This document shows positions 1 to 8,738 of a DNA stretch of 13,391 nucleotides, in pieces. Position numbers and translations under genes: made by a program. Origin of the DNA: Auxenochlorella pyrenoidosa. Its lineage: Eukaryota; Chlorophyta; Trebouxiophyceae; Chlorellales; Chlorellaceae. Position 1 is the first letter of the stretch. Each line of letters begins with the position of its first letter. The DNA is taken from contig KQ481938.1 of assembly GCA_001430745.1 (NCBI GenBank), forward strand, positions 2,749,200 through 2,762,590, written 5' to 3'. The notes beneath the pieces were generated by a model, which was given only the letters and a program-made list of their open reading frames with translations, did no database searches and had not been told where the DNA came from.

Positions 1-657
1 GGGCGCGTAGGCGGCTGCGGGGGCGGGCATGTGGATGATGGTGGGCTCTGCCGCCTCCAGCGCCTCCCTCTTCTTCACCGACAGCTTGAACTTCTTGCTG
101 TTGAGCTCCAGCTCGACAATGTCGGTGGCGTGCACCATCCTGCGAGGGCGCCCGCACAGCCGCAAGCTCAACGAATGGCAGCGTGTGGCGGCGCGAGCGC
201 CAGGCCGCGCCTGGTGCCTGCTGCTGTTCCGTCCCCCGCTAACACTCCCAGGGTGCCTAGGAGGGCGCACAAATCACTACAAAGCATCCAGGCCGCCTTC
301 AGCTGCCTGCACATGAAACTGTCGCTGTTCCAGCACGGGCGGCGACAAGCAGCGCACTTGATGAGCTCCGTCAGCTCGTCAAAGTCCATCCCAGCGGTGG
401 AGGGCTTCAGGGGGGCGCCATTGCTGCTCGCAGTCTTCACCTCCTCGGCGGCAGCCCGGGCAGCAACGCAGGGCCGGCCCTGCAGGCAAGGAGCAGCGGG
501 CCAGCATCGACACCGGGTTCTCCCGTTGACCTGGGGGCCACCCATGCCCGCACATTGCCTTGCTGGTGTTATCGGAGCTTACACTAGGAGCGCCAGCAGT
601 CCGGGCAGCGCGGGTGACCGCCGGGCGGACAGTAGACTGTGCGATGGCCGCCTGCAT
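1..657 (-). CDS. accB: Biotin carboxyl carrier protein of plastid acetyl-CoA carboxylase, 5' part (partial)
   Basis: BCCP is the subunit of the heteromeric plastid acetyl-CoA carboxylase whose biotin carries CO2 from biotin carboxylase to the carboxyltransferase, making malonyl-CoA for fatty acid synthesis. Three exons read on the minus strand: 657-583, 479-358 and 139-1. The introns are 582-480 (GTAAGC donor, CAG acceptor) and 357-140 (GTGCGC donor, CAG acceptor). They give 112 residues in one frame up to the window edge. The ATG at 657 is the first after an in-frame TGA at 687-685. Residues 1 to about 40 (MQAAIAQSTVRPAVTRAAR...) are rich in Ala, Arg, Ser and Thr and lack acidic residues, like a chloroplast transit peptide. 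The family match is the stretch from FDELTELIK (57-65) through HATDIVELELNSKKFKLSV (69-87) to KKREAL, the region upstream of the biotinyl domain in plant BCCPs. An Ala/Pro linker begins at the edge. The biotinyl Lys motif lies outside the window. The gene is divergent from the RAP gene at 893. The family call is firm; the splice sites are inferred. Confidence 0.86.
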
Positions 658-892
658 GCTTGTGCGTGCTTGGAGCGAGATCGTTCAAGTATCCAAGGGC
701 GATGGGACTGCCGGAGGCTTCCCTACGTCAAAACGGAGGGATGGATGGGGTGGCAGCTTGCCATGCACAGCACACCCGCTTCTGAGCCCTTCCTATTCCA
801 TCAGGCAGTCGAGTAGGTTGCCAATTGAAGGATCAAAAACGCAAAAGCATTTTTAGAAGTCGGGCACGCACTTTTGCTTCCTGCTTCTTCCT
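658..892. promoter_or_regulatory. Divergent intergenic region, probable shared promoter
   Basis: Only 235 bases separate the BCCP start codon (minus strand, 657) from the RAP-protein start codon (plus strand, 893), so both promoters and both 5' untranslated regions must fit here or overlap. A CCAAT pentamer is visible at 821-825, followed by an A/T-rich patch at about 821-856 that stands out against the GC-rich surroundings. No clear TATA box is seen. In-frame stops at 687-685 (minus strand) and 854-856 (plus strand) close off both reading frames upstream of the chosen ATGs. Promoter function is inferred from position only. Confidence 0.5.
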
Positions 893-3800
893 ATGGCTGC
901 CTTTCTGCGCTGCGTGTAGGCAGCACCAATGTGCATTCTATTGTCTTGTTGATCCCGAGTCGACAGGGCGGCATGGTGGGCTCCCTGCCACACCTGCCGA
1001 CCCGCCCGGCACCCAGAGGTCCCGCCACCAGGTAAAGGCCCGCCCTTACAAAAGGGTCGAAAAGTGGAGTTGAGGCAGCCGCTTGTCGCCAGCACCCATT
1101 GTGCACGTCCTTCACTGCCACCACCTGCAGGCGTGGCGGCGGCGGCGGGCGGGTGGTGTGCTCTGCGGTGCCGCCCGAGCCTACCGCGGCCGGGGGCGAA
1201 CGCAGTGGCGATGCGCAAGAGGCTGGACAGCAGTCTAGCAATGCTGCACAGCCCGTCGCCGACTGGCAGTGGAGGCGTGGCGTGCCGCAACCGCGCAGGC
1301 CCAGCCCAGGCCCGCAGCAGCAGCAGGGCGTGTGGACATCGCAGCCGCGCAGCCCGCCGCCTGGGGGCGTGGACAGCTTCTACCCACGGCGGCAGGTGCC
1401 TCAATCCCCTGGCAGTGAGGCTGGATTGGATGGAGGCTACGGCACCGACCCGCGAAACGGCGCGCTGGGAGGCCCAGCCAGCCCGGGCGCAGGCGTCGAC
1501 TTCCCCAACCTGGGCAGCGAGTTTGACGCAGCCACACGCAGCGAGGAGGGGCTGCAGCAGCAGCGGCAGTGGCGGCAGCGCGCGCTGCGCTCGCTGCGGC
1601 AGGACCTGCGGGCTGGCGGGGGCAGCGCCAGCACCTCACGCGGGCGCCCCGCCTCCTTGAGCGACTCTGACTCCGACACCGAGTATGGCGCACGACCTGC
1701 TGGCCCGGGGCGGCCCAGTAGGGGAGGCAGCGGGCAGCGGGGCGAACTGCGGGCTCCTCCCCGGTCCCTGCCCGTCAGCGGTGGCCGCGGTAGTGGTGGC
1801 GGCAGCGGCATGGCATCGCCGGGCTACTTCATGCAAACCTTGCAAGGTAGATGCAGCGTTTGTCTCGCAGGCCCGTCCTAAGTTGTTACACCATGGAAGC
1901 CGCTGAGCAGTGTGGTGCGACTGGCTTGCCCGGCCGCTGGCCGCATTCGCCAAACCTGAGAACTCCACGTCGCCTACGGCCCACCTAGCTTGCACACTTG
2001 TCATCTCCAGCTGGGCAGCGCCCTGTCTACGCCCGCTCACTCCCTGCTGATGTTGCCGGTGTGCCGCCCTGCGCAGATGCGGGGCTGGTGGACGAGGGCG
2101 GCCAGCCCACGGAGCTGGGGCGGCGCCAGGGCGTGGGCTTCAGCTCCCACATGAACGTGTGCATCAACAAGCTGCTGGCGTACAGCACAGAGTGAGGGGG
2201 CACAGGCTGGGCATTGGGGCCAGGGGCCCGCCAGCGGGGGCGTGCCAGGCCCTGTGAGCAGCTGATGTGCTCTTGGTGACATGGTGTGTGCTGCCTCGTG
2301 CACCCTCCTGCTCATGGCCCGCAGCCTTGCTGCAGTGAGGCAGTCGACGTGCCATGCTCGTTTCAAAGCTTGCATGCCGTCTCGCCAGCCAGCTGCGCCC
2401 GGCGCCGAGCCGCGGTCCCCCCCCCCCCGCAGCGTGGCCACCATCCTGAGCATTGTGCGCGACGTGGCCCACCTCATGGACGCCATCAACGCCTCCACCG
2501 CCATGCACCGCCTGGGCAAGGTGGTGCGGCGCCAGCGGGAGGCAGACCCAGGTGGACGCGCGAGCCGGGCTGGAGCGGGAAGGGCGGGGCGGGGCGGCGC
2601 CGGCTGCGGTGATGTCAGGCTGCGGTGATGTCAGCCACGCCTGGGCGGTCGTGGCGGTCTCCCCTGAAGCTGAGCATTGCCTGCCTTGCTGTCCTCGTTG
2701 CTGTGGCTGCCTGCAGGCGTGCTGCGGTCTGTACTGGGGCACCCGCTGTACCGCCAGCTGCTGGCGCGGGTGCGCGAGCTGGCGCCCCGCATGATGCCGC
2801 GCGCGCTGGCAAACACCCTGTGGGGCCTGGCGGGTGAGCGCCGCCTGCCGCCTGCACCTTGTGTGCCTGGATTCAAGCTTCTCGTGTTGTCGCAGCATGC
2901 TGGCGGTACAGGCAGGCGAGCAGCGGCGCGTGGCGCGGCGGCACACCATGCCCGCACCCAACAGCATCACCCACACACACACCCACCCCACCCCCACACC
3001 CCTCCCCCCCTGCAGCCCTGGGCGACGTGGACCAGCCCGAGGTGTGCGCGCTGCTGCTGGACGAGGTGCCTCGGCACCCGGTGCGGGGCTTCCAGCCGCA
3101 GGAGCTGTCCAACATTGTGTGGGCCATGGGCACGCTGGGCACGCTGCGCAAGGCCACCATTGACCACCTGCTGGCGGGGGCGGCGGCCCACATGGACGCC
3201 TTCATACCCCAGGCCCTGTCCAACATGGTGTGGGCGTGTGCGCACCTGCGCAACGGCACGCGCGGCTGCCTGGTCGCTGGCACCGCCGCCAGCGCCGCGG
3301 TGCCGGCGGACAAGGGCGTGCGGCCGGGGTGGCAGCCGTCGCCGGCCTTTCTGGAGGCGGTGGCTGCCGCCTCGACGCGCCTCATGCCCGACTTCCAGTC
3401 GCAGGTGGGCTGCGCGCGCTGCCGCACTGGGCGGCGCCGGTGGCGGCACCCATGCATGTGGATGCGTGGCGCTGTGGCACTGCAAAAACATCGCTCCGTC
3501 CCACCCTTTTGCAAGGGTTTGCTGCCGCTCGCGTACCACACAACATACCCGTCGCCCCCGCCCGCGCCTGGGACGTGCCCCCTGCCGCAGTCAATGAGCA
3601 ACCTGCTGTGGGGCTTCTGCAAGCTGGATGTGTACCCGCAGGATCTGTTTGAGGCGGCGGCGGCAGAGCTGGTGGAGCGGTGAGTGACTGGAGAGCCCTG
3701 GGGCTCTGTGAGGAAGCTGCGCAGGGCGGCACAGCAGGCAGCGGCACGACCGTGCGCAGACATGGCCGGCGAAGGCGCACAGGCAGGGGGCGCAGCTCTG

Positions 3801-6800
3801 CCAGCATGTGTGCCAACAGTTGTGTGCATGGCTGCCCCGCCGCAGGTTCCGCACGCCGGAGCTGGCGCGGCAGTTTCGCGCGCAGGAGCTGTCCAACTCG
3901 CTCTACGTGAGCCGCCGCCGTGATGGGACTGCTGCGCCTGCCGGCCTGCACAACTGGCCTGCTGCATGTGACCGCGCCCCCCACTGCAACTTGCCACCTG
4001 CATGCCTGTCCTGCCCTGCGTCGAGCTCCCCCAGCCCTGCACGCCTGCCCACCCCTGCAGGCCTTTGCCCAGGGCAACATCATCAACGAGCAGCTGCTGA
4101 GCGCTTTTGAGCGGGAGCTCAGCGCCAGCTGGCTGGAGATCGACTCGTCGGGGCGGGAGCGCCGCATCTCGCGCCTCGACGACTTCACCAGCCAGGTGGG
4201 CGCCCGCCGCCGCAGCTTGCCGTGCACCCCCCCGCAGCGGCGCCTTTGTGGGATGCCGGCGGCAGGCTGTTGCGCGCTCCAGGCCCGCCCTGCACAGCTG
4301 GCCGCTTGCCACTGCATGGACGCTGCCTGAAAGCAGCAGCAACCTGCCCTCCACCCCCCTACCCACCCCCAGCCAACCCCCCCACCCCCACCCCCGGGCG
4401 TTCCTTGCAGGCCCTGGCCAACACCCTGTGGAGCTTTGCCAACCTGCGGTGGTATCCGGTGCTGCTGCTGGAGCCCATCACGCGGGCGGTGGGGCGCAAG
4501 CTGGCGCAGATGAGCCCCCAGGAGATCTCCAACTCCGTGTGGAGCTACGCCAAGTGGGCCCTGAAGGAGGGGGGCCGTCGTCCACTCCTCGTGACAGGAC
4601 TGACTGCGCCATCCTTGCCAGCGCGCGCCCTGCCTATCGCCTTGCGCATGTGCCTGACCCGAGAGGCCCTGCCTTTCGCTGTTCCGCCCCCCCAAGAGCA
4701 GGTTTGCCTACCACCCGGGCCCCGTGATGGCGCAGTACCAGGTGGAGATCGGGCGCCGCGTGCCGCAGTTCAGCGGGCAGAGCCTGACCACCACGCTGTG
4801 GGCCATGGCGGCGCTGTCGGTGAGCCGGGCTTGCGGGGACGGCGGCACGGCTGGCCACACGGCCAGGCAAGCAGCGGGCACGTACGGCTGGTGGGCCCCC
4901 GTGTGTGCTTGCAGCTCCCCACGTGCTTGGCCGTCCTCCTGGCCAGCACTGAGCTGTGCTGTGGCCTGCGCCGCCACCTGCCGCCGTGCAGGCCACCCAC
5001 TGCGAGGGCTTTGTGCGGCTGGTGGACCGGTTTGTGGAGCTCGAGCGGCAGGGCTGCTTCCAGGCAAGAGCTGATTTCGTCTTCTGCGTGTTCCTGGCTG
5101 GGTTGCCTGCTGGCTTGCATTGGTGATGGAACCAGAGGGGCTCAGCAAATCAGTGCTCGCAGCCACCCGCTGTGGGGTCCCCGTCGCTGCGCCTCTTGCA
5201 GCCCAGGGCTGGTTTGCAAGGTGTTTGTTGCCCCAGCCCTGCCTCGCTCGGCATGCTCCCAGTCCTGACCACCCTGTCCCCCCACCCCACCCTGCCCCCC
5301 CGCAGGAGGTGCAGTACAACCAGGTGCTGCAGGCGGTGCTGCTGGCGCAGTTTGAGATGCAGCGCGCGCCGGGGGAGTTCCGGCCCGAGATCGACCTGCC
5401 CGACGACATTGTCGACAGGGCGCTGCAGGCCTGGCAGGCGCAGCAGCAGGTGGGGCGCTTGCGTGCGTCAAGGAGTTTTAAAGAGTTTGCACAACGAGGT
5501 GCAAGCCTCGGGGCCGAGGGCTTTTGCAGAGCTGTCGCCAGGCAAATTCTTGCGCTTCTGCCCTGCAGGCCGCCAAGCTGTCGTCCTTCCAGTTGGAGGT
5601 GAGCTCTGCGCTGGGCGCGCTGGGCATCGAGCACGAGCTGGAGTACCTGACCGCCGTCAACCTGCTGTCCGTGGACATTGCCATCGTCAGCGGGGGTGAG
5701 GTGCTTGCCAGGATGCCGGTGCTGCTGGCTGTTAGGGCGTCTGAGCCGGGCAAGCAGGCAGGGTTGGTGCTGCTGCTTGTGAGCGCGGCTGGGCTGGGCT
5801 CCGTAAGCCTGCAGTGGCCAGCAGTGAGGTGGGTAAGCGGGGATAATGGTGGAAGCCAAGCATGCTTGGGGTTGTACGCGGCGAGGGCCCCTGAATGATG
5901 TGGCAGGCTTGGAAGCAAGCGTTGCTGCGACGCTGCACATGTTCCCACGCCTTGCTCGCCAATCCCTCCCCTGCACCCCCCCTGCCCGCAGGTCGCAAGC
6001 TTGCCATCGAGGTGGACGGCCCCTTCCACTTCTCCGTCAACACCAACTCGCCGCTGGGCCAGACCATGATCCGCCGGCGTCTGCTGCGCGCCGTGGGCTG
6101 GACAGTCATCTCGGTGCCCTACCACACGTGGTGCGATGGTGCCGAGGCTGTGGCAGTGTGCCAGTGCCTGCCTGGCAGGGTTGGCAACATGTGCCTCAGC
6201 TGGGAAGCCCGGGCCGCGGCGGCCAGCCCCTTGCCGCTTCATCAGCAGCTTGTCCTGCCGCCCTGACCCCGTGGTGCACCCCCCTACCGGCTGCGCCCCC
6301 CCCTTATCACACACACCACCACCACCACCACCACCACCACCACCAGGTACAAGCTGCCCCCGGAGGCGCGCCCCTCGTACCTCTCGCGCCTGCTGGTGCG
6401 CAAGGACGGCTCCCTCCACGACGCCATCATGAAGGTGGGGCCGCACCGCCTGCGGCCTGCAGGGCACAGCAGCCTGGCCATCTGTGGTGCACGCCTGTCA
6501 ATGCTGGCAGGCTTCTGGGCGGTGCACTTGCTGGCGGGCCCCCAGCACGCACCCTTGCTCACCCCTGCCCCCCTCTCCCTGCTGCACCGCAGGTTTCGGA
6601 GGACCTGCTGTCCACAGAGTTCAAAAAGGGGTTGGGCCAGGAGGCGGGGGCGGACGCGCAGCGGGAGGACGAGGACGCCGCAGGCGGCGGCGCGGGCGGC
6701 GGGCGCGACGGGCGCGGCCGGCTGATGCCGCGCAACCTGGGCAAGCTGCTGGAGCGGGAGGGGCTGATGCTCACCAAGAGCGCCGCCAGGTGGGGGCCTG

Positions 6801-8419
6801 CAGACAGCCGACGGGCATCTTGCTGCCCCAAGCTGAACAGGGCGGCCTGCACGGCAACAGCACACCACCCGAGGTGCAGGTTGAAGAGCGGGTCAGTAAC
6901 CCGCCCTTGCTGCGAGTCCACTGCACAGCCAGTGCAAGCCATGGCGAGTCTACTGCACACCCTTCCACCCCCAACGTTTCACCCTGCCTTCCTCCTCCTC
7001 CGCCTGACCTCTGGTCCTGCCGCAGGCGCCTGGTGAACATGGGCTTTGCGGAGCACGTGCCCGCAGACGCCGACAGCGACGCAGCCGATGTCTTCCACGC
7101 CCGGCGGCAGCAGGCCGGCAACGCAGCAGATGTCGAGGCAGGGCCGGGCCGTGACACCGGCAGCAGCAGTGGCGACAGCAGCCCGTTGGGCAGCCGGCCC
7201 GGCAGCTTTGACGAGGCAAGCAGCAGCCGCGTTGATCCAGGCAGTGCCCTGGATGCAATTCTCGGGGCAGCTCGAGCAGGCAGCGCTGGACCCGGCCGGC
7301 GGGAGCTCGGCACCGGGGCGCTGGGGGTCGACGGGCCCGTGCTGCCTGCTCCAGCGGGGGAGGTGGGTGATGCGCGGCGCCCGCTGCAGGTGGACCTGGT
7401 GGACCTGGAGAACCCGCTGCGCCCGCGGTACACGGGTGGGTGGGGGATGGGGGTGGGGGTGGGGGGGGGTGGGGGGGCAGGCGGCGGCGCTGTCGGGCAA
7501 GGGCGCTGAGCACGGAATGGAGGGTGCAGACAAGGGCGTAGGCGCTCTCACAGGAAGGGGCGCTCTGCTTCCTTGCACCCTGTGTGCAGGATGCTTGCGG
7601 GTTTGGCGTGGCAGCATGATCCTGCTGCGCAGTTCTCTGCCCAACTGTCTCTCACCAGCTTCTTGCACGTTCCTCCCGTGCTGCTCTGCAGATTTTTCGG
7701 GCAACGCGCTGGAGGGGGTTGAGCCGTACAACCTGCCGAGCACCCCCCAACAGGCCTGGCGTCGCACGCCGCCGTCCTTGGCGGGGCAGCCGCCGCCCCG
7801 TCGTGCTGCTGCACCTGCCATGCCACCCAGCAGCGGCCTGAGGCAGCCTGAACGGCGCAACCCTATGGCACGCCCGCCGCTGCCTGGAGCGCCAGCACAG
7901 CCCGTGCAACAGCCGCAGCCGCAGGCACAGCCGCAGCCGCCCCCAGGCAGGCAGGAAGCTGCAGGTGCAGGCATGCCACCGGCAGCTCCTGCGCCGCCAC
8001 GATCCACGCGGCCGGTACCGCAGCTGCCGCAGCGGAGGGAAGACCCCCGACCCTGGCAGCTGCAGCAATCAGCTGCAGCTCCTGGCTCCGCAGCCCCAGA
8101 GGGCCGAGGCCACGCCAACGGGGCGATGCCACCGGCATCTCCCGGCTTTGCCGTGCAGCGGCGCGTGCTCCCCACACCCACACCGGGTGCCGGCGACATG
8201 CGACAGCGGCAGCAGGCTGGTGCAGCGGGTTCCGCTCCTGGCGGTTCCGCGCCCAGGGGCCCAGCGCCGGGCAGCCACGTGGTGCAGCTGGCGGCCAAGT
8301 TGTCGCTGGCAGAGCTGCGGCGGCTGTGCGAGAGCAAGGGCCTGCCCACTTGGGGTACCAAGGCGCAGCTGGCCGGCCGCCTGGTGGCACACAGCCAGGG
8401 CGAGCAGGGCGGCAAGTGA
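893..8419 (+). CDS. Organelle-targeted OPR-repeat/RAP-domain RNA-binding protein with C-terminal SAP motif
   Basis: Proteins with a RAP domain and helical OPR/FASTK-like repeats bind organelle RNA and act in its processing, stability or translation. Exons: 893-915, 1131-1846, 2011-2191, 2433-2551, 2717-2833, 3016-3404, 3591-3679, 3846-3906, 4061-4195, 4411-4553, 4702-4819, 4992-5063, 5306-5449, 5569-5695, 5992-6130, 6347-6434, 6593-6789, 7026-7435, 7692-8419. They total 3996 nt, a single 1331-residue frame. The ATG at 893 follows an in-frame TAG at 854. Residues 1-20 (MAAFLRCVRGGGGG...VVCSAV) look like a transit peptide. Residues 20-245 are Gly/Pro/Gln/Ser-rich and probably disordered, with an acidic SDSDSDTEY patch near 185-193. 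INKLLAY and LMDAINASTAMHRLGK (about 300-335) form the usual lead-in. About eight repeats follow (about 370-770), with cores such as LANTLWGLA, LSNIVWAMG, MSNLLWGFC and ISNSVWSYAK. The RAP domain is at about 800-875, with VDIAI, AIEVDGPFHF, RRRLLRAVGWTVISVPYHTW. A further 444 residues follow: a Gly/acidic linker, a Pro/Gln-rich stretch, then a SAP motif (about 1289-1324: LSLAELRRLCESKGLPTWGT). Plastid rather than mitochondrial targeting is inference. The target RNA cannot be read from the sequence. Intron 2 has two in-frame acceptors and intron 12 is GC-AG. Confidence 0.85.
2968..3011 (+). repeat. CA/C-rich low-complexity tract before the exon 6 acceptor
   Basis: A (CA)n stretch at about 2972-2982 grades into C runs with single A or T spacers, ending just before the acceptor CTGCAG at 3010-3015. 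It is the branch/polypyrimidine region of intron 5 (2834-3015) and carries no reading frame continuous with the gene. Confidence 0.8.
4345..4396 (+). repeat. C-run tract in intron 9
   Basis: Repeated runs of four to seven C with short A or T spacers lie upstream of the acceptor CTTGCAG at 4404-4410 in intron 9 (4196-4410). This is an extreme pyrimidine tract. The complementary strand has quadruplex-forming potential. Confidence 0.75.
5064..5305 (+). other. GC-AG intron (intron 12 of the RAP-protein gene)
   Basis: The exon ends in CAG and the intron opens with GCAAGA, matching the usual consensus of the minor GC-AG class (AG|GCAAGT). It closes with CCCGCAG at 5299-5305. Both flanking exons join in phase 0 and continue the repeat region. 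Read-through would meet a TGA after about 21 codons. The alternative is a GT donor a little downstream (GTCTTC or GTGTTC, also phase 0), which would add 5 or 8 residues, but those donors are poor matches. Confidence 0.6.
6315..6344 (+). repeat. (ACC)10 trinucleotide repeat abutting a splice acceptor
   Basis: Ten perfect ACC units run from 6315 to 6344 and are followed directly by AG, the acceptor of intron 15 (6131-6346) in the RAP-protein gene. The repeat sits where a polypyrimidine tract normally lies, so this acceptor has a C/A-alternating tract instead of a T/C-rich one. Exon 16 starts at 6347 in the correct phase, completing a Trp codon and then Tyr-Lys-Leu of the RAP domain. Confidence 0.9.
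7434..7477 (+). repeat. G-run array over the 5' end of intron 18
   Basis: Seven runs of three to nine G, separated by single T or AT spacers, occupy 44 bases starting at the last exon bases before the donor GTGGGT (intron 18 is 7436-7691). The spacing fits a very stable G-quadruplex in the coding strand and the pre-mRNA. Whether it forms and affects splicing is inference. Confidence 0.85.
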
Positions 8420-8738
8420 CGCTGCACCCACCGCGGCTCGGCCTGGCCAAGCCGCGACTGCTTCAGCAATCCTGAGAGGAACGTGCATCCTTTTCACCAT
8501 TTCATTATTTTCATGCATCTCTCCTTCTTCGTTTGTGAGGGCAAAAGCCTCTGAAACATGGTGCGAGATTTAGAAGAGGGACGGAGCGGCGCGCAGAGCG
8601 CGGAGGGCGTGGCGTGGGCGTCCCAGCGCGGCCACGTCGCAGGACTGTTGATTCCTGACGCCGCCGACCGACGCAGATCATTTTGCTTTCTAATTCTGCT
8701 GCTGAGAAGCCCAAGAGCCTGCGAAACGACGACGTACA
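8420..8738 (+). other. Intergenic spacer between the RAP and MYND-CS genes
   Basis: This 319-base spacer must hold the 3' untranslated region and polyadenylation site of the RAP gene and the promoter and 5' leader of the MYND-CS gene, which is transcribed in the same direction. An A/T-rich, pyrimidine-rich dip lies at about 8490-8532 and another at about 8678-8700. I see no TGTAA poly(A) motif and no TATA box. The bases before the downstream ATG (ACAATGGC at 8736-8743) are a good algal start context. Confidence 0.6.

Noticed and set aside
31..816. 261-codon plus-strand open frame at the left end
   Set aside because: It is antisense to the BCCP exons and its introns; the minus-strand reading matches a known protein family and the plus-strand one does not.
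1099..1130. RAP-protein start at 1099 or 1064
   Set aside because: These are TTG and GTG codons. The ATG at 893, joined through a GTAGGC donor at 916 and the CAG acceptor at 1130, gives a proper start and transit-peptide-like N-terminus.
2873..4695. Two long overlapping minus-strand open frames (497 and 437 codons) opposite the RAP-protein gene
   Set aside because: They run antisense through exons and introns alike, have Arg/Ala/Cys-rich low-complexity composition and no family resemblance. GC-rich DNA with few stops explains them.
4554..4701. Continuation of exon 10 through GTGGGC into codons for ALKEGGRR and beyond
   Set aside because: No donor downstream gives the phase needed for exon 11. 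Splicing at 4553/4702 gives SYAK joined to FAYHPG, the expected form of this repeat.
4708..5976. 422-codon minus-strand open frame
   Set aside because: It covers exons and introns of the RAP gene without distinction and has no motif; a composition artefact.
6314..6346. Possible poly-His or metal-binding coding stretch
   Set aside because: The CAC/ACC repeat can be read as poly-His, but it lies within an intron and the true reading frame has a stop before it.
6979..8469. 496-codon minus-strand open frame opposite exons 18 and 19
   Set aside because: It is antisense to the Pro/Gln-rich coding tail, spans intron 18 with its C-run complement, and shows no recognisable domain.
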